This document shows positions 15,808 to 25,213 of a DNA stretch of 64,000 nt, in pieces. Position 1 is the stretch's first letter. Each line of letters begins with the position of its first letter. The position numbers were made by a program, and so were the translations under genes. This DNA is from JANXLS01 sp035308565 (GTDB lineage: Bacteria; Planctomycetota; SZUA-567; H5-PLA8): positions 8,997 through 72,996 of the forward strand of contig DATGGK010000128.1 of assembly GCA_035308565.1 (NCBI GenBank), read 5' to 3'. The notes under the pieces are model-generated. The model was not told where the DNA came from. It worked only from the letters and a program-made list of their open reading frames with translations, and ran no database searches.

Positions 15808-16470
15808 CTATTGGCGAATCATGGCGCGCAGCGCCGCGCAATTCGCGTCCATGTCGAAAATCGCGCGGATCGGAATGCGGAATCCCGTGATGACTTCGCT
15901 GGCAACTTCACCGCTCGCCGATTTTAAGGCCAGTTCAAAGCGCTTGTTGCGCAGCACGTACTGCTCGACTGTTTCGGCGGCGCAGTCGATCATCCAATAC
16001 TCGCGCACGCCATGCGCATCATAATCGTCGAATTTGACGCCGCGATCGTTTTCCTCAGTGCTTTCGGAGAGTACTTCGACGGCAAAATCCGGGACTGGAA
16101 ACTTCAACATCTCCGGGCCGAATTTGGCGGCTCGTTCAGCCGTGAAAAATACAATATCCGGTTCGTAATCGTTGCGCGGAAAAACACAGAGGCATTTCTC
16201 TGACTTAACCTGGCCTAGTTTTCGGTCGTCGACCCAAGCGCTCAGCAACTTATTCAATAAGTCCGTGACAATGAGATGAACATTCCTCGCCGGCGAATGC
16301 AACACAACCTCACCGTCGATGAACTCAATCTTCATGTCCTCGGTCATTTCTTCATAAAAACGCTGCCGCCGCCGCGATTCAATATCCAATACGCCCTTCA
16401 ACTCCGCGACGATGTCGGGAAGCTTAGGTGAATGCCGGAGCAATTCGATCACGTCGCTTACGTTCGCCAT
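15808..16470 (-). CDS. Uma2 family (DUF820) restriction-endonuclease-fold protein
   Basis: 220 residues. The Uma2 core is residues ~38-200: YEEMTEDMKIEFIDGEVVLHSP, then EPDIVFF, and FAVEVLSESTEENDRGVKFDDYDAHGVREYWMID broken across the active site. The D...E-x-x-S pattern and the K/Y positions match the PD-(D/E)XK-like fold. Function is poorly known; members often occur in many copies in cyanobacteria and planctomycetes. It converges with the aminotransferase, whose stop is seven bases away. Confidence 0.88.
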   Translation of the reverse strand: MANVSDVIELLRHSPKLPDIVAELKGVLDIESRRRQRFYEEMTEDMKIEFIDGEVVLHSPARNVHLIVTDLLNKLLSAWVDDRKLGQVKSEKCLCVFPRNDYEPDIVFFTAERAAKFGPEMLKFPVPDFAVEVLSESTEENDRGVKFDDYDAHGVREYWMIDCAAETVEQYVLRNKRFELALKSASGEVASEVITGFRIPIRAIFDMDANCAALRAMIRQ

Positions 16471-16542
16471 GTGATTATTCTACCATACGATTCCTGATTT
16501 GAAAGATGCTGGCGGCGGCACAATTCATTCGCGCCGCCGCCC

Positions 16543-16601
16543 CTTCAACATTCAACATTCAACATTCAACATTCCTCGTTCATCATTCCTCGTTCATCGT
16601 T
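16543..16601. repeat. Short-period (7-8 bp) tandem repeat
   Basis: Four units of ttcaaca/ttcaacattc are followed by two degenerate units of attcctcgttcatc, in the gap before the malate dehydrogenase stop. Just upstream, ggcggcg..cgccgcc (16511-16541) is an inverted repeat. Confidence 0.75.
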
Positions 16602-16606
16602 GTCTT

Positions 16607-17602
16607 TTACTTGATCAACCCCGCCACATCGTTGCGTTCGCCAATCAATTCATCCGTCGTAATCTTGATCTTGGATTTCGCGAATTCGTCCAATTCGAAT
16701 CCCGAAATGACGTCCCAGCTTGTGCCCGTGCTTTTGATCGGATAACCGAACTGCAAACCTTCGGGCACGCCGTATTCGCCTTTGCTCGCGACCGCCAGCG
16801 CGGCGCAATCGCCCGCCGCGGTGGCCGTGCGGATGCTCACTACCGAATCGATCGCCGCGTTCGCCGCGCTCGCCGCCGAGGAGAGGCCGCGCGCTTCAAT
16901 GATCGCCGCGCCGCGCTTCTGCACGCTCGAAATGAATTCGCCCTGCAGCCACGCGTGGTCCGCGATTGCGTCGTAGCCGCCTTTACCCACAATGCGCGCG
17001 TTGCGCGCATCGGGAAATTGCGTCGAGGAATGGTTGCCCCAGATCGCGACGTTTTTCACGTCGCCCACGGTCACGCCCGCTTTCTTTGCCAATTGCGTCA
17101 TCGCGCGATTTTGATCGAGGCGCGTCATCGCGAACCAGCGCTCGGCGGGCACTTCGCGCGCGTTGCTGCGCGCGATCAGACAATTCGTGTTGCACGGATT
17201 GCCGACGACCAGCACGCGAATGTCCTTCGCCGCGTAACTGGCGATGGCTTGCCCCTGCGGCTTGAAGATGCTTCCGTTTTTCTCGAGCAAGTCGCGCCGT
17301 TCCATGCCCGCTTTGCGCGGCATCGCGCCGACCAGCAGCGCCCACGACGAACCATCGAACGCCGTCTTCAAATCGCTCGTCGGCACCAGTCCCGCGAGCA
17401 GCGGAAAGGCGCAGTCGTCCAGTTCCATGCACACGCCGTTGAGCGATTTGAGCACGGCCGGAATGTCTACCTCCAGCAGCCGCAGCACCACCGGCTGGTC
17501 CGGCCCCAATAACTGCCCCGATGCAATACGGAACAACAGCGAATATCCAATCTGCCCGGCGGCGCCGGTGACGGTAACGTGAACGGGTTTTTTTGTAATC
17601 AT
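16607..17602 (-). CDS. mdh: Malate dehydrogenase
   Basis: 331 residues, the length of the cytosolic-type (type 2) malate dehydrogenases. It interconverts malate and oxaloacetate with NAD(H) in the TCA cycle. NAD-binding loop VTGAAGQIGYSLLFRIASG (~10-28), MELDDCAFPLL, GAMPRKAGMERRDLL, VVGNPCNTNCLI, catalytic Asp in MTRLDQNRA and catalytic His in IWGNHSSTQ (~190). The start ATG at 17602 opens directly onto the first beta strand. The gene is alone on its strand, and sucD of the same cycle lies 34 kb away. Confidence 0.95.
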   Translation of the reverse strand: MITKKPVHVTVTGAAGQIGYSLLFRIASGQLLGPDQPVVLRLLEVDIPAVLKSLNGVCMELDDCAFPLLAGLVPTSDLKTAFDGSSWALLVGAMPRKAGMERRDLLEKNGSIFKPQGQAIASYAAKDIRVLVVGNPCNTNCLIARSNAREVPAERWFAMTRLDQNRAMTQLAKKAGVTVGDVKNVAIWGNHSSTQFPDARNARIVGKGGYDAIADHAWLQGEFISSVQKRGAAIIEARGLSSAASAANAAIDSVVSIRTATAAGDCAALAVASKGEYGVPEGLQFGYPIKSTGTSWDVISGFELDEFAKSKIKITTDELIGERNDVAGLIK

Positions 17603-17825
17603 GGCGAATACCTCTCCTCAGTGTTGGGTGAAATCTGTAAAAGGACAAGAATATCAGGATTAAGCGGCGGGTCAATCGTGCAGGCCAAATTTGGCGCTAT
17701 CTGGAATTTCGCCGCATCTGCTGTACATTGGGCGCGCGGGATGCGGCAAGACACGCGAAAAGCAGAATTCCCGTCGCGCCGCGTCGTCGCGTGTTTAAAC
17801 AATTGGAGACGCCAGGCTCATTTCA

Positions 17826-18653
17826 ATGCTTTCCCACACGCTCCAGCCCGGCGAAATCCTCGCTGCGTATGATCGCGTCAGCCAGCTTTACCCGCGCATT
17901 CCCTCGATGTCCGCCTGGCGCTCGTTTGAATTCGCCGGCTATCGCCGCTTCCAATTGATCGAACCCGTGCTCGACATCGGGTGCGGCGATGGACAATTCT
18001 TCCGCCTGCTTTGGCCGGATGTCAAAATCGTCGAAGGCGTCGATTTTAATCCCGCGACCGCTGAAGCCGCGCGCCATTCCGGCGTGTACCGCTCGGTTCA
18101 CGCCGCGCCCGCGGACAAAATGCCGATTCACGAGAGCGCCTACGCGTCGGCCTTCGCCAACTGCTCGCTCGAACACATGGACAATTTGCATGGCGTACTG
18201 AACGCGATCGCGCGCAACCTGCGCCCGGGCGCGCCGTTTGTCCTTAGTGTGGTCACGGATAAATTCATCGAATGGCAAATGCTTCCGCTGCTAATTGAAA
18301 AATCCGGCGCCCCCGATCTGGCGCGCCGCCTTGCACAGGATCACATCGACTATCACAACCTCGTCAACGCGTTGCCCGCTGAAGTGTGGGCACAAAAAAT
18401 CCAAGCCGCTGGATTTGAAATCGAAGAACACATTCCCATCGTCCCAGAACTTTCCTCGCGATTGATTCTGTTCTTCGACCAACTCTGGCACGTGTCTCAA
18501 CCTGGCGGCGAACTTGGCTCGCAAATTCACGCGCAGCTTGAACGCTTCCCCAATTTTCGAGCAGCTTATCGGCGTATTCTGCGCGGCGTCATCGAAATGG
18601 AAACCGGCACCAGCGGCTACAGCGGCGCCATCTTCAAGGCGGTGCGAAAATGA
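17826..18653 (+). CDS. SAM-dependent methyltransferase (class I)
   Basis: 275 residues. The SAM-binding glycine motif VLDIGCGDGQFF is at residues ~48-59, the acidic strand EGVDFNPATAEAAR at ~69-82, and the post-motif CSLEHMDNLHGVLNAIARNLRPGAPFVLSV at ~115-145 in pieces. The C-terminal ~100 residues are a helical cap. Substrate unknown. It overlaps the next methyltransferase by four bases (ATGA), so both are made from one transcript and likely act on the same glycan or lipid. Confidence 0.85.
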   Translation: MLSHTLQPGEILAAYDRVSQLYPRIPSMSAWRSFEFAGYRRFQLIEPVLDIGCGDGQFFRLLWPDVKIVEGVDFNPATAEAARHSGVYRSVHAAPADKMPIHESAYASAFANCSLEHMDNLHGVLNAIARNLRPGAPFVLSVVTDKFIEWQMLPLLIEKSGAPDLARRLAQDHIDYHNLVNALPAEVWAQKIQAAGFEIEEHIPIVPELSSRLILFFDQLWHVSQPGGELGSQIHAQLERFPNFRAAYRRILRGVIEMETGTSGYSGAIFKAVRK

Positions 18654-19777
18654 GCGCCGAACCCGCCGCCACTTCAGAACCCCTTACCGCCGCGGGACAG
18701 CAAAAAAAATGCTGGTGCGGCAACGACACGCTCATCCCATTCGGCCCATCTTATCTTCGCTGCGAGCGCTGCGAAACGCTGGTCGCGTGCGTGTCGGCCG
18801 GTTCCGAAATCTCCGTCGTTAAAAATGACGAACAGGATTTGTATGGGCGAAAATATTGGTTCGAGCATCAGGAAGGCGATCTGGGATTCCCCACCATCGT
18901 CGAGCGCTCGCGCACCGATTTGCCCGAACGTTGCCTCTTCTGGCTGCGCGCGCTTTTGAAATACAAACTCCCGCCGGCACGCGTTCTGGAAATCGCCTGT
19001 GCGCATGGAGGATTCGTGGCGCTCATGCGGCAAGCGGGTTTCGACGCGGCGGGGCTGGAGTTGAGTCCGTCGATTGTCGAATTTGCGCGGAAAACGTTCG
19101 ACGTTCCCGTCCTGCTCGGCCCCATTGAATCGCAAGATATTCCGCTTGCCTCCCTCGACGTAATCGTGATGATGGACGTGCTCGAACATCTGCCCGACCC
19201 CAAGAGCTCGCTGGGGCGCTGCCGCGAATTGCTCAAGCCGGACGGCATTTTGATGATTCAAACGCCAAGCTACCGCGAAGGAAAATCGTACGAACAAATG
19301 ACCGCGGAGAATGACTATTTTTTGAATCACATGCGCGGCAAGGCGGAGAAAGAGCACCTCTTCCTGTACAGTCCCAAATCGGTTCGCGAGCTATTGAAAG
19401 GCGCTGGTTTCGAGCACGTTCAATTCGAACCGGCGATCTTCGCGGCGTATGATATGTTTCTCGTGGCAAGCGCGGCGCCCTTGAACAGCCTTGACGTGAA
19501 AGCCGCCGATGCCGCGCTTGCCTCAACAGCAAGCGGGCGCATGACGCAGGCGCTGATCGATCTGGACGCGCGCGCGCAGAAGGATTACGGCGAGCTGCTG
19601 GCGGAGCGCGATAAACTGCGCGCCGATTTGGCCGCTTGCGACGCCGAGTTGGCGCAATTGCGCGAGGCGGTTGATGCGATTCGCGGCTCGCGGGCCTTTG
19701 GCCTGTTGCGCCGGTTCGGATTTTGGAGTGAGATTGAAAAGCGGCCGGCGCAAGCGCAGCCGGACTGCTCTAAATAA
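18650..19777 (+). CDS. SAM-dependent methyltransferase with N-terminal zinc-binding and C-terminal coiled-coil segments
   Basis: 375 residues. The N-terminus has a CWCGN..CERCET Cys cluster (~23-43) as in C-methyltransferases of sugar pathways. The Rossmann core is ~105-260: VLEIACAHGGFVALM, GLELSPSIVEFAR, MMDVLEHLPDPKSSLG. The tail (~295-355) is a coiled coil (LLAERDKLRADLAACDAEL) followed by RGSRAFGLLRRFG, an ending common in glycosyltransferase-linked proteins. Probable role: sugar modification in surface glycan synthesis. Translationally coupled to the gene before it. Confidence 0.82.
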   Translation: MSAEPAATSEPLTAAGQQKKCWCGNDTLIPFGPSYLRCERCETLVACVSAGSEISVVKNDEQDLYGRKYWFEHQEGDLGFPTIVERSRTDLPERCLFWLRALLKYKLPPARVLEIACAHGGFVALMRQAGFDAAGLELSPSIVEFARKTFDVPVLLGPIESQDIPLASLDVIVMMDVLEHLPDPKSSLGRCRELLKPDGILMIQTPSYREGKSYEQMTAENDYFLNHMRGKAEKEHLFLYSPKSVRELLKGAGFEHVQFEPAIFAAYDMFLVASAAPLNSLDVKAADAALASTASGRMTQALIDLDARAQKDYGELLAERDKLRADLAACDAELAQLREAVDAIRGSRAFGLLRRFGFWSEIEKRPAQAQPDCSK

Positions 19778-19794
19778 ACTTTGCAAAATAAAGT

Positions 19795-19826
19795 TTGACA
19801 AGAAATCTCTTCTCGTTAATTATATT
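19795..19826 (+). promoter_or_regulatory. Candidate promoter upstream of uppS
   Basis: TTGACA at 19795-19800, then an AT-rich -10 region. TAATTA at 19817-19822 gives a 16-base spacer; TATATT at 19821-19826 gives 20. Transcription would start near 19830, supporting the ATG at 19862 over the GTG at 19832 for uppS. Confidence 0.5.
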
Positions 19827-19861
19827 GGCATGTGATTCGATGTCGTTATCTTGGGATTCTC

Positions 19862-20647
19862 ATGCGCTACAATTCCAAATTGCAGTCTCAGATCGACGCG
19901 GCGGCGCGCTGGCCGGTGATCGATCCGCCGGCGCCGCCGGAGAGTATGCCGCGGCACATCGCGATCATCATGGACGGCAACGGCCGTTGGGCCACGCAGC
20001 GCGGCAAGATTCGCATCAATGGGCATCGCGCCGGCGTGGAGTCGGTGCGCGCGTGCACGCGCTATTGCGGGCAGACGCATGTCGAAGCGCTGACACTTTA
20101 TGCGTTCAGCACCGAGAATTGGAAACGGCCGCAGACCGAAATCCGCTTTTTGTTCAGGCTGCTGAAAAAATATTTGATCAGCGAGCGTGCTGAGCTGATT
20201 GCCAACGGCGTGCGCTTAACCTCTATCGGAAACATCAAGGGGCTGCCCGAAGATGTGCAGGCGGAATTGCGCGAATCGCAGGAACTGACGGCGGACGGCA
20301 CCGGGTTGAACTTGTGCCTGGCGCTTAATTATGGTTCGCACGACGAGATTCTCGAAGCGGCGCGAAGTTTGGCGGCGAAAGCGGCGGCCGGAAAATTAAA
20401 CGCGGCGCTAATCACTGCGCGCGATTTTGAAAGCGCCTTATACACGGCGAAGATGCCGCCGGTGGATTTGCTGATTCGCACCGCCGGCGAGAGGCGGCTG
20501 AGCAATTTTCTGTTGTGGCAGGCCAGCGGCGCGGAATACGTCGCCTCGCCGGTGTGCTGGCCGGAATTTCAGGCGCGCGAATTGGAAGCGGCGGTGAGGG
20601 TATTTGCGCGGCGGATTGAAGCGGCCGCGCAGCAGCGCAGTGCGTGA
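19862..20647 (+). CDS. uppS: Undecaprenyl diphosphate synthase (cis-prenyltransferase)
   Basis: 261 residues. Condenses isopentenyl diphosphate onto farnesyl diphosphate to make the C55 lipid carrier for peptidoglycan and O-antigen. Family signatures: IAIIMDGNGRWATQRG (catalytic Asp and P-loop), GHRAGVESVR, TLYAFSTENWKRP, and DLLIRTAGERRLSNFLLWQ near the C-terminus followed by a WPEF motif. The first ~25 residues are a non-conserved lead. It heads the uppS-cdsA pair and is probably transcribed from the promoter at 19795. Confidence 0.95.
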   Translation: MRYNSKLQSQIDAAARWPVIDPPAPPESMPRHIAIIMDGNGRWATQRGKIRINGHRAGVESVRACTRYCGQTHVEALTLYAFSTENWKRPQTEIRFLFRLLKKYLISERAELIANGVRLTSIGNIKGLPEDVQAELRESQELTADGTGLNLCLALNYGSHDEILEAARSLAAKAAAGKLNAALITARDFESALYTAKMPPVDLLIRTAGERRLSNFLLWQASGAEYVASPVCWPEFQARELEAAVRVFARRIEAAAQQRSA

Positions 20648-20710
20648 AACCGATCCCGTATTTCAGTTTTTCGTTTTTCATTTTGAAAAATTCATCTTTA
20701 ATTTAAGCCC

Positions 20711-21616
20711 ATGCTCGCAAAACGTTTTTTCGCCGCAACGCTGATGATCTCCGCGCTGACCGCCGCGCTGTGGCTTGACGTTGCCTATTTCCACGACAGC
20801 CTCATGCTCCATTGCGTGTTTTTTATCGGAGCGTATTTTTCTTTCCGCGAATTCTGGCCGCTGTGCCGCGCGACGGGCAATCAGACGTTTTCGAATTGGG
20901 GCACGATCAGCGGCTGCGGCCTGGTTGCGGTTCATTATTTCTGCATGCGCTGGCTCACGACGCCGGGCACGCAGGAATCGGCTGTGAACGCCTGGAATTT
21001 GATGAACGGCGCGCTGGCGATCGGCTTTCTCGGCACGTTCTTGCTCGCCGCCCATCGTGGAAAACTTCAGCCGACTTTGGGCGGAGTAGCTGTCACAAGC
21101 TTGGGCTTGCTCTACATTTTTTTTCTGCCGTCGTTTGTCATGAAGATCAGGCACTTGAACGACCACGGAACGTTGGGCGGGCCAGTATCGGGCTGGAATC
21201 TCTTCGGACATAAAATGGTGGTGGCCACTATCGTCTTGGCGAAGGGCTGCGATGTGTGGGCTTTTCTCGTCGGCAAGCTGTTGGGGCGCCACAAGGCGTT
21301 TCCGTTGATTTCGCCGGGGAAAACAATCGAAGGACTCGCGGCGGGGTTGATTGGCAGCGTGCTGACCGCGCTGCTTTTGCATTGGGACGCGATCGGCGTG
21401 TTGTCCAATTTTGCAGCGTGGAAGGCCGCCCTGCTCGGCTTGCTGATCGGCTTCTCCGGAATCATGGGCGATTTGATGGAAAGCCTGCTTAAGCGCAGCG
21501 CGGGCGCCAAAGACGCCGGCGCGCTAGTGCCCGGCTATGGCGGCGTGCTGGATGTGCTCGACAGCCTGATGGTGGCCGGACCCGTTGCTTATTACCTGAT
21601 TCAAGCTATGATATGA
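20711..21616 (+). CDS. cdsA: Phosphatidate cytidylyltransferase (CDP-diglyceride synthase)
   Basis: 301 residues with about eight membrane helices. Makes CDP-diacylglycerol from CTP and phosphatidic acid for phospholipid synthesis. The CdsA signature is at the C-terminus: LLKRSAGAKDAGALVPGYGG followed by VLDVLDS, with the family's metal-binding Asp residues. An earlier GRHKAFPLISPGKTIEG loop is also diagnostic. It follows uppS by 63 bases, the usual pairing; the gap contains a short AT-rich ttttcg/tttttcattt string like the AT-rich repeats seen elsewhere in the window. Confidence 0.95.
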   Translation: MLAKRFFAATLMISALTAALWLDVAYFHDSLMLHCVFFIGAYFSFREFWPLCRATGNQTFSNWGTISGCGLVAVHYFCMRWLTTPGTQESAVNAWNLMNGALAIGFLGTFLLAAHRGKLQPTLGGVAVTSLGLLYIFFLPSFVMKIRHLNDHGTLGGPVSGWNLFGHKMVVATIVLAKGCDVWAFLVGKLLGRHKAFPLISPGKTIEGLAAGLIGSVLTALLLHWDAIGVLSNFAAWKAALLGLLIGFSGIMGDLMESLLKRSAGAKDAGALVPGYGGVLDVLDSLMVAGPVAYYLIQAMI

Positions 21617-21621
21617 CTTGT

Positions 21622-21706
21622 GTAGAACGGAGCTCTGCTCCGTTCCGTCGAATGGAGCTCTGCTCCGTTTGGATACTAAAATTGAACGGAGCGGAGCTCC
21701 GTTCTA
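21622..21706. repeat. Inverted repeat between cdsA and phoH
   Basis: Left arm 21622-21644 (gtagaacggagctctgctcc...) pairs with right arm 21684-21706 with one mismatch in 23. A further degenerate copy (aatggagctctgctccgtt, from 21651) lies between. It ends 12 bases before the phoH start and would form a long hairpin in a cdsA-phoH transcript. Confidence 0.85.
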
Positions 21707-21718
21707 CTGGAATTTTTG

Positions 21719-22705
21719 ATGCGCAAGACAATCGAGATCAGCGACCGCGACACCGCGCGCGAAGTTCTTGGCGTGGGCGACAGTCATCTGCGCCGTGTGA
21801 AGGAAGCGCTGGGAGTGAGCATCTTCGCGCGCAACGAACAGCTTCATATCGAGGGATCCGACACCGCCGTCGGCCGCGCCGCGCGTGCGTTTTTGGCGAT
21901 GCAGCGGATTGTGCGCAAGACACAGCATCTTCAGATGGCTGACGTGGACCGCATTTTGGACGTGGTCGAAGAGGACGGCAGCGACGAGGAAGTCGAAGCC
22001 GCCGGCGTGTATGGCCATCCTCACGCGCGCAAGGAAAAGGACGAGGGCCTGGGCCGGCCGCTGGCGGGGCGCGTGCGGGCGATGACCAGCGGACAGGAGC
22101 GCTATCTTCAAGCGATTCGCTCGCACGACATCGTATTCTCAATTGGTCCGGCCGGCTCGGGGAAGACCTATCTCGCCGTGGCTTCGGCAATCGAGGCGCT
22201 TTCGAAAAATCAGGTTAATCGCATTGTGCTGGTGCGCCCGGCGGTCGAGGCTGGCGAACGCCTTGGCTTTTTGCCGGGCGATTTGGCGGAGAAAGTGAAT
22301 CCGTATTTGCGGCCGCTTTACGATGCGCTGCATGACATGCTCAACCCGCATCAAGTCGCACGATTTTCAGAGAAAGGCGTGATCGAAATTGCCCCGCTGG
22401 CTTTTATGCGCGGGCGGACGCTCAACAGCGCGTTTGTGATTCTTGACGAAGCGCAGAACACCACGCCCAAGCAGATGAAGATGTTTTTGACGCGCTTGGG
22501 CCGCGATGCAAAAGCGGTTGTCACGGGCGACGTCACGCAAGTCGATTTGCCCGAAGGCGATCTTTCCGGTTTGTCCCATGCGGCGCGCGTTTTGAAAGAC
22601 GTCGAAGGCGTCTCGTTCGTGCATCTTGAAAAGCAGGACATCGTGCGCCATCCGCTGGTTCAGCGGATTGTGCATGCGTACGACAAAGAAGAGGCTGAGG
22701 ACTAA
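21719..22705 (+). CDS. phoH: PhoH family ATPase
   Basis: 328 residues. N-terminal KH-like region (~1-70), acidic linker, then the PhoH ATPase: Walker A IGPAGSGKTYLAVA (~140-153), RPAVEAGERLGFLPGD, LAFMRGRTLNSAFVILDEAQN (Walker B, in two parts) and TGDVTQVDLP. Members are RNA-associated ATPases/helicases commonly encoded beside ybeY, as here (phoH-pgpH-ybeY), pointing to rRNA maturation or RNA turnover. The ATG at 21719 follows directly after the inverted repeat; an in-frame TTG immediately upstream is less likely. Confidence 0.95.
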   Translation: MRKTIEISDRDTAREVLGVGDSHLRRVKEALGVSIFARNEQLHIEGSDTAVGRAARAFLAMQRIVRKTQHLQMADVDRILDVVEEDGSDEEVEAAGVYGHPHARKEKDEGLGRPLAGRVRAMTSGQERYLQAIRSHDIVFSIGPAGSGKTYLAVASAIEALSKNQVNRIVLVRPAVEAGERLGFLPGDLAEKVNPYLRPLYDALHDMLNPHQVARFSEKGVIEIAPLAFMRGRTLNSAFVILDEAQNTTPKQMKMFLTRLGRDAKAVVTGDVTQVDLPEGDLSGLSHAARVLKDVEGVSFVHLEKQDIVRHPLVQRIVHAYDKEEAED

Positions 22706-22714
22706 CAGCGTTAA

Positions 22715-25213
22715 ATGGCAAACGGGCCGATGAAATCCGCGGTTCGCACCTCGCGCACGGGAATCACCACGATTATTCCGGTGGGGACGCCGCGCGCGAA
22801 GAGCGGGCTTTTCGGCGGCGAAGGATTAGGTCCGCCGGGCGTGCTCCTGTGCCTCTTGTTTTGCGCACTTGCCGCGTTGATTTTGGATTTGGGCGTGCTC
22901 CCGCCGTCGTTCAAAGTCTCGCAGCCCTCGCCACTCGATTTTTACGCGCGCGCGTCTTTCTCATACGTGGACCAGGACGAGGAAGAGCGCCTCAAAACCG
23001 AAGCCGCCGCGCGCGCGCCGCGTGTGTACGTCGAAGAAGAGCACGTCGAAGACAAAGTTTTGGGCGATTTGGAGAAGCTCGCTTCCATCGGCGAACACGC
23101 AACCAGCGAAACCGACGCGCTGGAGAAATTGCGCACCGAGCAGTTCCAATCCGAAAACGCCGCGCAGACTTTCCAATCGCTGGCCACCGAAATGTACCGC
23201 CACAAAGGCGTGGCGCTCAGCCGGACGATGAGCGCCGCGCGCGAAGCGGTGCGGCGGCAATACAGCCGGCACGCGGTTTTGTCGGACGACGATTATCGCA
23301 CCGAAGCGATGCGCCTGGTTGAACCGCGGCAATTGGTGCGCGTGAGCATGCGCGAGGGCAATCAGGAGACGACGATGGTCGAAGCGCGCGATTGCATCAG
23401 CCTTTCGGAAGCGCTGGACACGATCAAGCGCGAACTGATGGGCACCGATCAGGACGCCTCGCTGCGCACGCTGCAATGGCAACTGACCAACATTTATCTG
23501 CAGGAAAAACTGCGACCGGGTTTGATTTTCGACCAGGGCCGCACGGATAAATGGAAAAAAGAGGTCACGGCGCGCGTGGGCAGCGGCGTGGTGCAGATCA
23601 AAAAGGGCGAACCTATTCTGAAAAAAGGCGTGAACATCAGCAAGTCGATGCTCGCGAAATTGCATTACGAATACGCCGCGGTCAAAGACGCGCGGCCGCT
23701 GCGCGAGCGGCTGACGCATCTCGCTGGACTATTCTTTCTGGCCGCGGGGCTGCTCGTCGCTTTTTTCATCATTGTCGGGCGGATCGAACCAGGGATTTGG
23801 CGGCGCGGGCGCGCGCTGATCATGCTGGGATTGATATTCCTGGCAATTCTGGCGATCTCGCGTTTGCTGCTTTTGTTCAATGCAGGACTGCCATTCAACA
23901 CGCTTGCTTTCGCGCCGGTGATTTTTCTGGGCATGGCGGCGTCGTTGGCGTTTGGGCAGGCCGTGGCGCTGCTGGCGCTGCTGGGGTTGAGTCTGTTGAT
24001 TGCGTGCGCGTCGGTCGGCTGGCAGGCCGTGCCGATCGACGGCGGCATGCCTTTCTTTAGCGCCGCGCTTTTCGTCGGCGGCGTGGGCGCGGCGATTCCC
24101 GCGGATAAATTGCGCGACCGGCTGGATCTGCTTCGCTATGGCGTGATCGGCGGCCTGCTGCAAGGCTTGCTGGTTGTCGCGATGACGCTGCTGCGCGGCA
24201 CGGGCGCCGAAGCGGATTTTGCCGGAACGCTATGGCCACACGAAGGCCTGCCCACGCTTCTGGATGCGGCCGTCGTCGGTTCGATGGGCCCGATTTGCGG
24301 AATGGTCATGCTGGGAGTGCTGCCGCTGTTCGAGAAGACTTTCGGCATTCTCACCAACCCCGCGCTGCTCGAGTGGGCCGACATGAATTCCCAGCCCGCG
24401 CTGCGCCGCATTCAACTCGAAGCGCCGGGCACTTTCGCGCACACGCTGCAAGTTCGCTTTCTCGCCGAGCCCGCGTCCGACGCCATCGGCGCGCACACGC
24501 GCCTCGTCAGCGCCGGGACGCTGTATCACGATCTGGGCAAGACGCTCAAGCCGGAATATTTTGTCGAGAACACACCCGAAGCCGAGGAGCGGCACCGCCG
24601 CTTGAAGCCGTCAGTAAGCGCGCTGCTGATTATTTCGCACGTGAAGGACGGTGTGGACCTCGCGCGCGAATACCGCCTGCCGCAGCAGATCATCGATTTC
24701 ATTCCGGAGCATCACGGCACATCGCTGGTCAGTTATTTTTTCCACACCGCCAAACGCGATGCGGAGAAAGGCGCTCTGGCTGAAGGCTCGGAAAACGAGG
24801 TCGAAGTCGAAGAGGCGTTTTTCCGTTATCCGGGACCCAAACCGCAGACGCGCGAGACGGGCATCGTCATGCTTGCCGACACCGTCGAAGCCGCCTCGCG
24901 CACGCTGCACAGTCCCAGCGCCACGCGCCTGCGCCAGTTGGTTCACGACCTGATCATGGACAAGCTGCTCGACAACCAGCTCGACGAATGCGGTTTGACC
25001 TTCGCCGATCTGGCGCTGATCGAGGACGCGTTTATTCGCGTGCTCGTGACGCGCTTCCATTCGCGAATTCGCTACCCTGGCCAGGAAGAAGAAGAGGAAG
25101 AGAGCCAAGCTGAGGAGCGCGAAGACACGGACCGGAAGGGCTCAGATGATTCGAAAAAAGACGACCGCGACGACGAGTCAGAACCGCCTGAAAAGGAAGG
25201 GCACGCCGCGTGA
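22715..25213 (+). CDS. 7TM-HD family protein (PgpH-like cyclic-di-AMP phosphodiesterase)
   Basis: 832 residues: cytoplasmic lead, membrane helix (~45-65), extracytoplasmic 7TMR-HDED-like domain (~75-325), seven membrane helices (~335-555), then an HD hydrolase domain (~565-760). HD ligands are visible: FAHTLQV, TLYHDLGKTLKPEYFVEN, IISHVKDG and PEHHGTSLVSYFF. PgpH proteins hydrolyse cyclic di-AMP; whether this organism makes it cannot be judged here. The last ~45 residues are a highly charged Glu/Lys/Asp tail. Starts nine bases after phoH and overlaps ybeY. Confidence 0.9.
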   Translation: MANGPMKSAVRTSRTGITTIIPVGTPRAKSGLFGGEGLGPPGVLLCLLFCALAALILDLGVLPPSFKVSQPSPLDFYARASFSYVDQDEEERLKTEAAARAPRVYVEEEHVEDKVLGDLEKLASIGEHATSETDALEKLRTEQFQSENAAQTFQSLATEMYRHKGVALSRTMSAAREAVRRQYSRHAVLSDDDYRTEAMRLVEPRQLVRVSMREGNQETTMVEARDCISLSEALDTIKRELMGTDQDASLRTLQWQLTNIYLQEKLRPGLIFDQGRTDKWKKEVTARVGSGVVQIKKGEPILKKGVNISKSMLAKLHYEYAAVKDARPLRERLTHLAGLFFLAAGLLVAFFIIVGRIEPGIWRRGRALIMLGLIFLAILAISRLLLLFNAGLPFNTLAFAPVIFLGMAASLAFGQAVALLALLGLSLLIACASVGWQAVPIDGGMPFFSAALFVGGVGAAIPADKLRDRLDLLRYGVIGGLLQGLLVVAMTLLRGTGAEADFAGTLWPHEGLPTLLDAAVVGSMGPICGMVMLGVLPLFEKTFGILTNPALLEWADMNSQPALRRIQLEAPGTFAHTLQVRFLAEPASDAIGAHTRLVSAGTLYHDLGKTLKPEYFVENTPEAEERHRRLKPSVSALLIISHVKDGVDLAREYRLPQQIIDFIPEHHGTSLVSYFFHTAKRDAEKGALAEGSENEVEVEEAFFRYPGPKPQTRETGIVMLADTVEAASRTLHSPSATRLRQLVHDLIMDKLLDNQLDECGLTFADLALIEDAFIRVLVTRFHSRIRYPGQEEEEEESQAEEREDTDRKGSDDSKKDDRDDESEPPEKEGHAA

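Noticed and set aside
16543..16601. CRISPR leader or array
   Set aside because: Units are only 7-8 bases and lack unique spacers; no cas genes are present.
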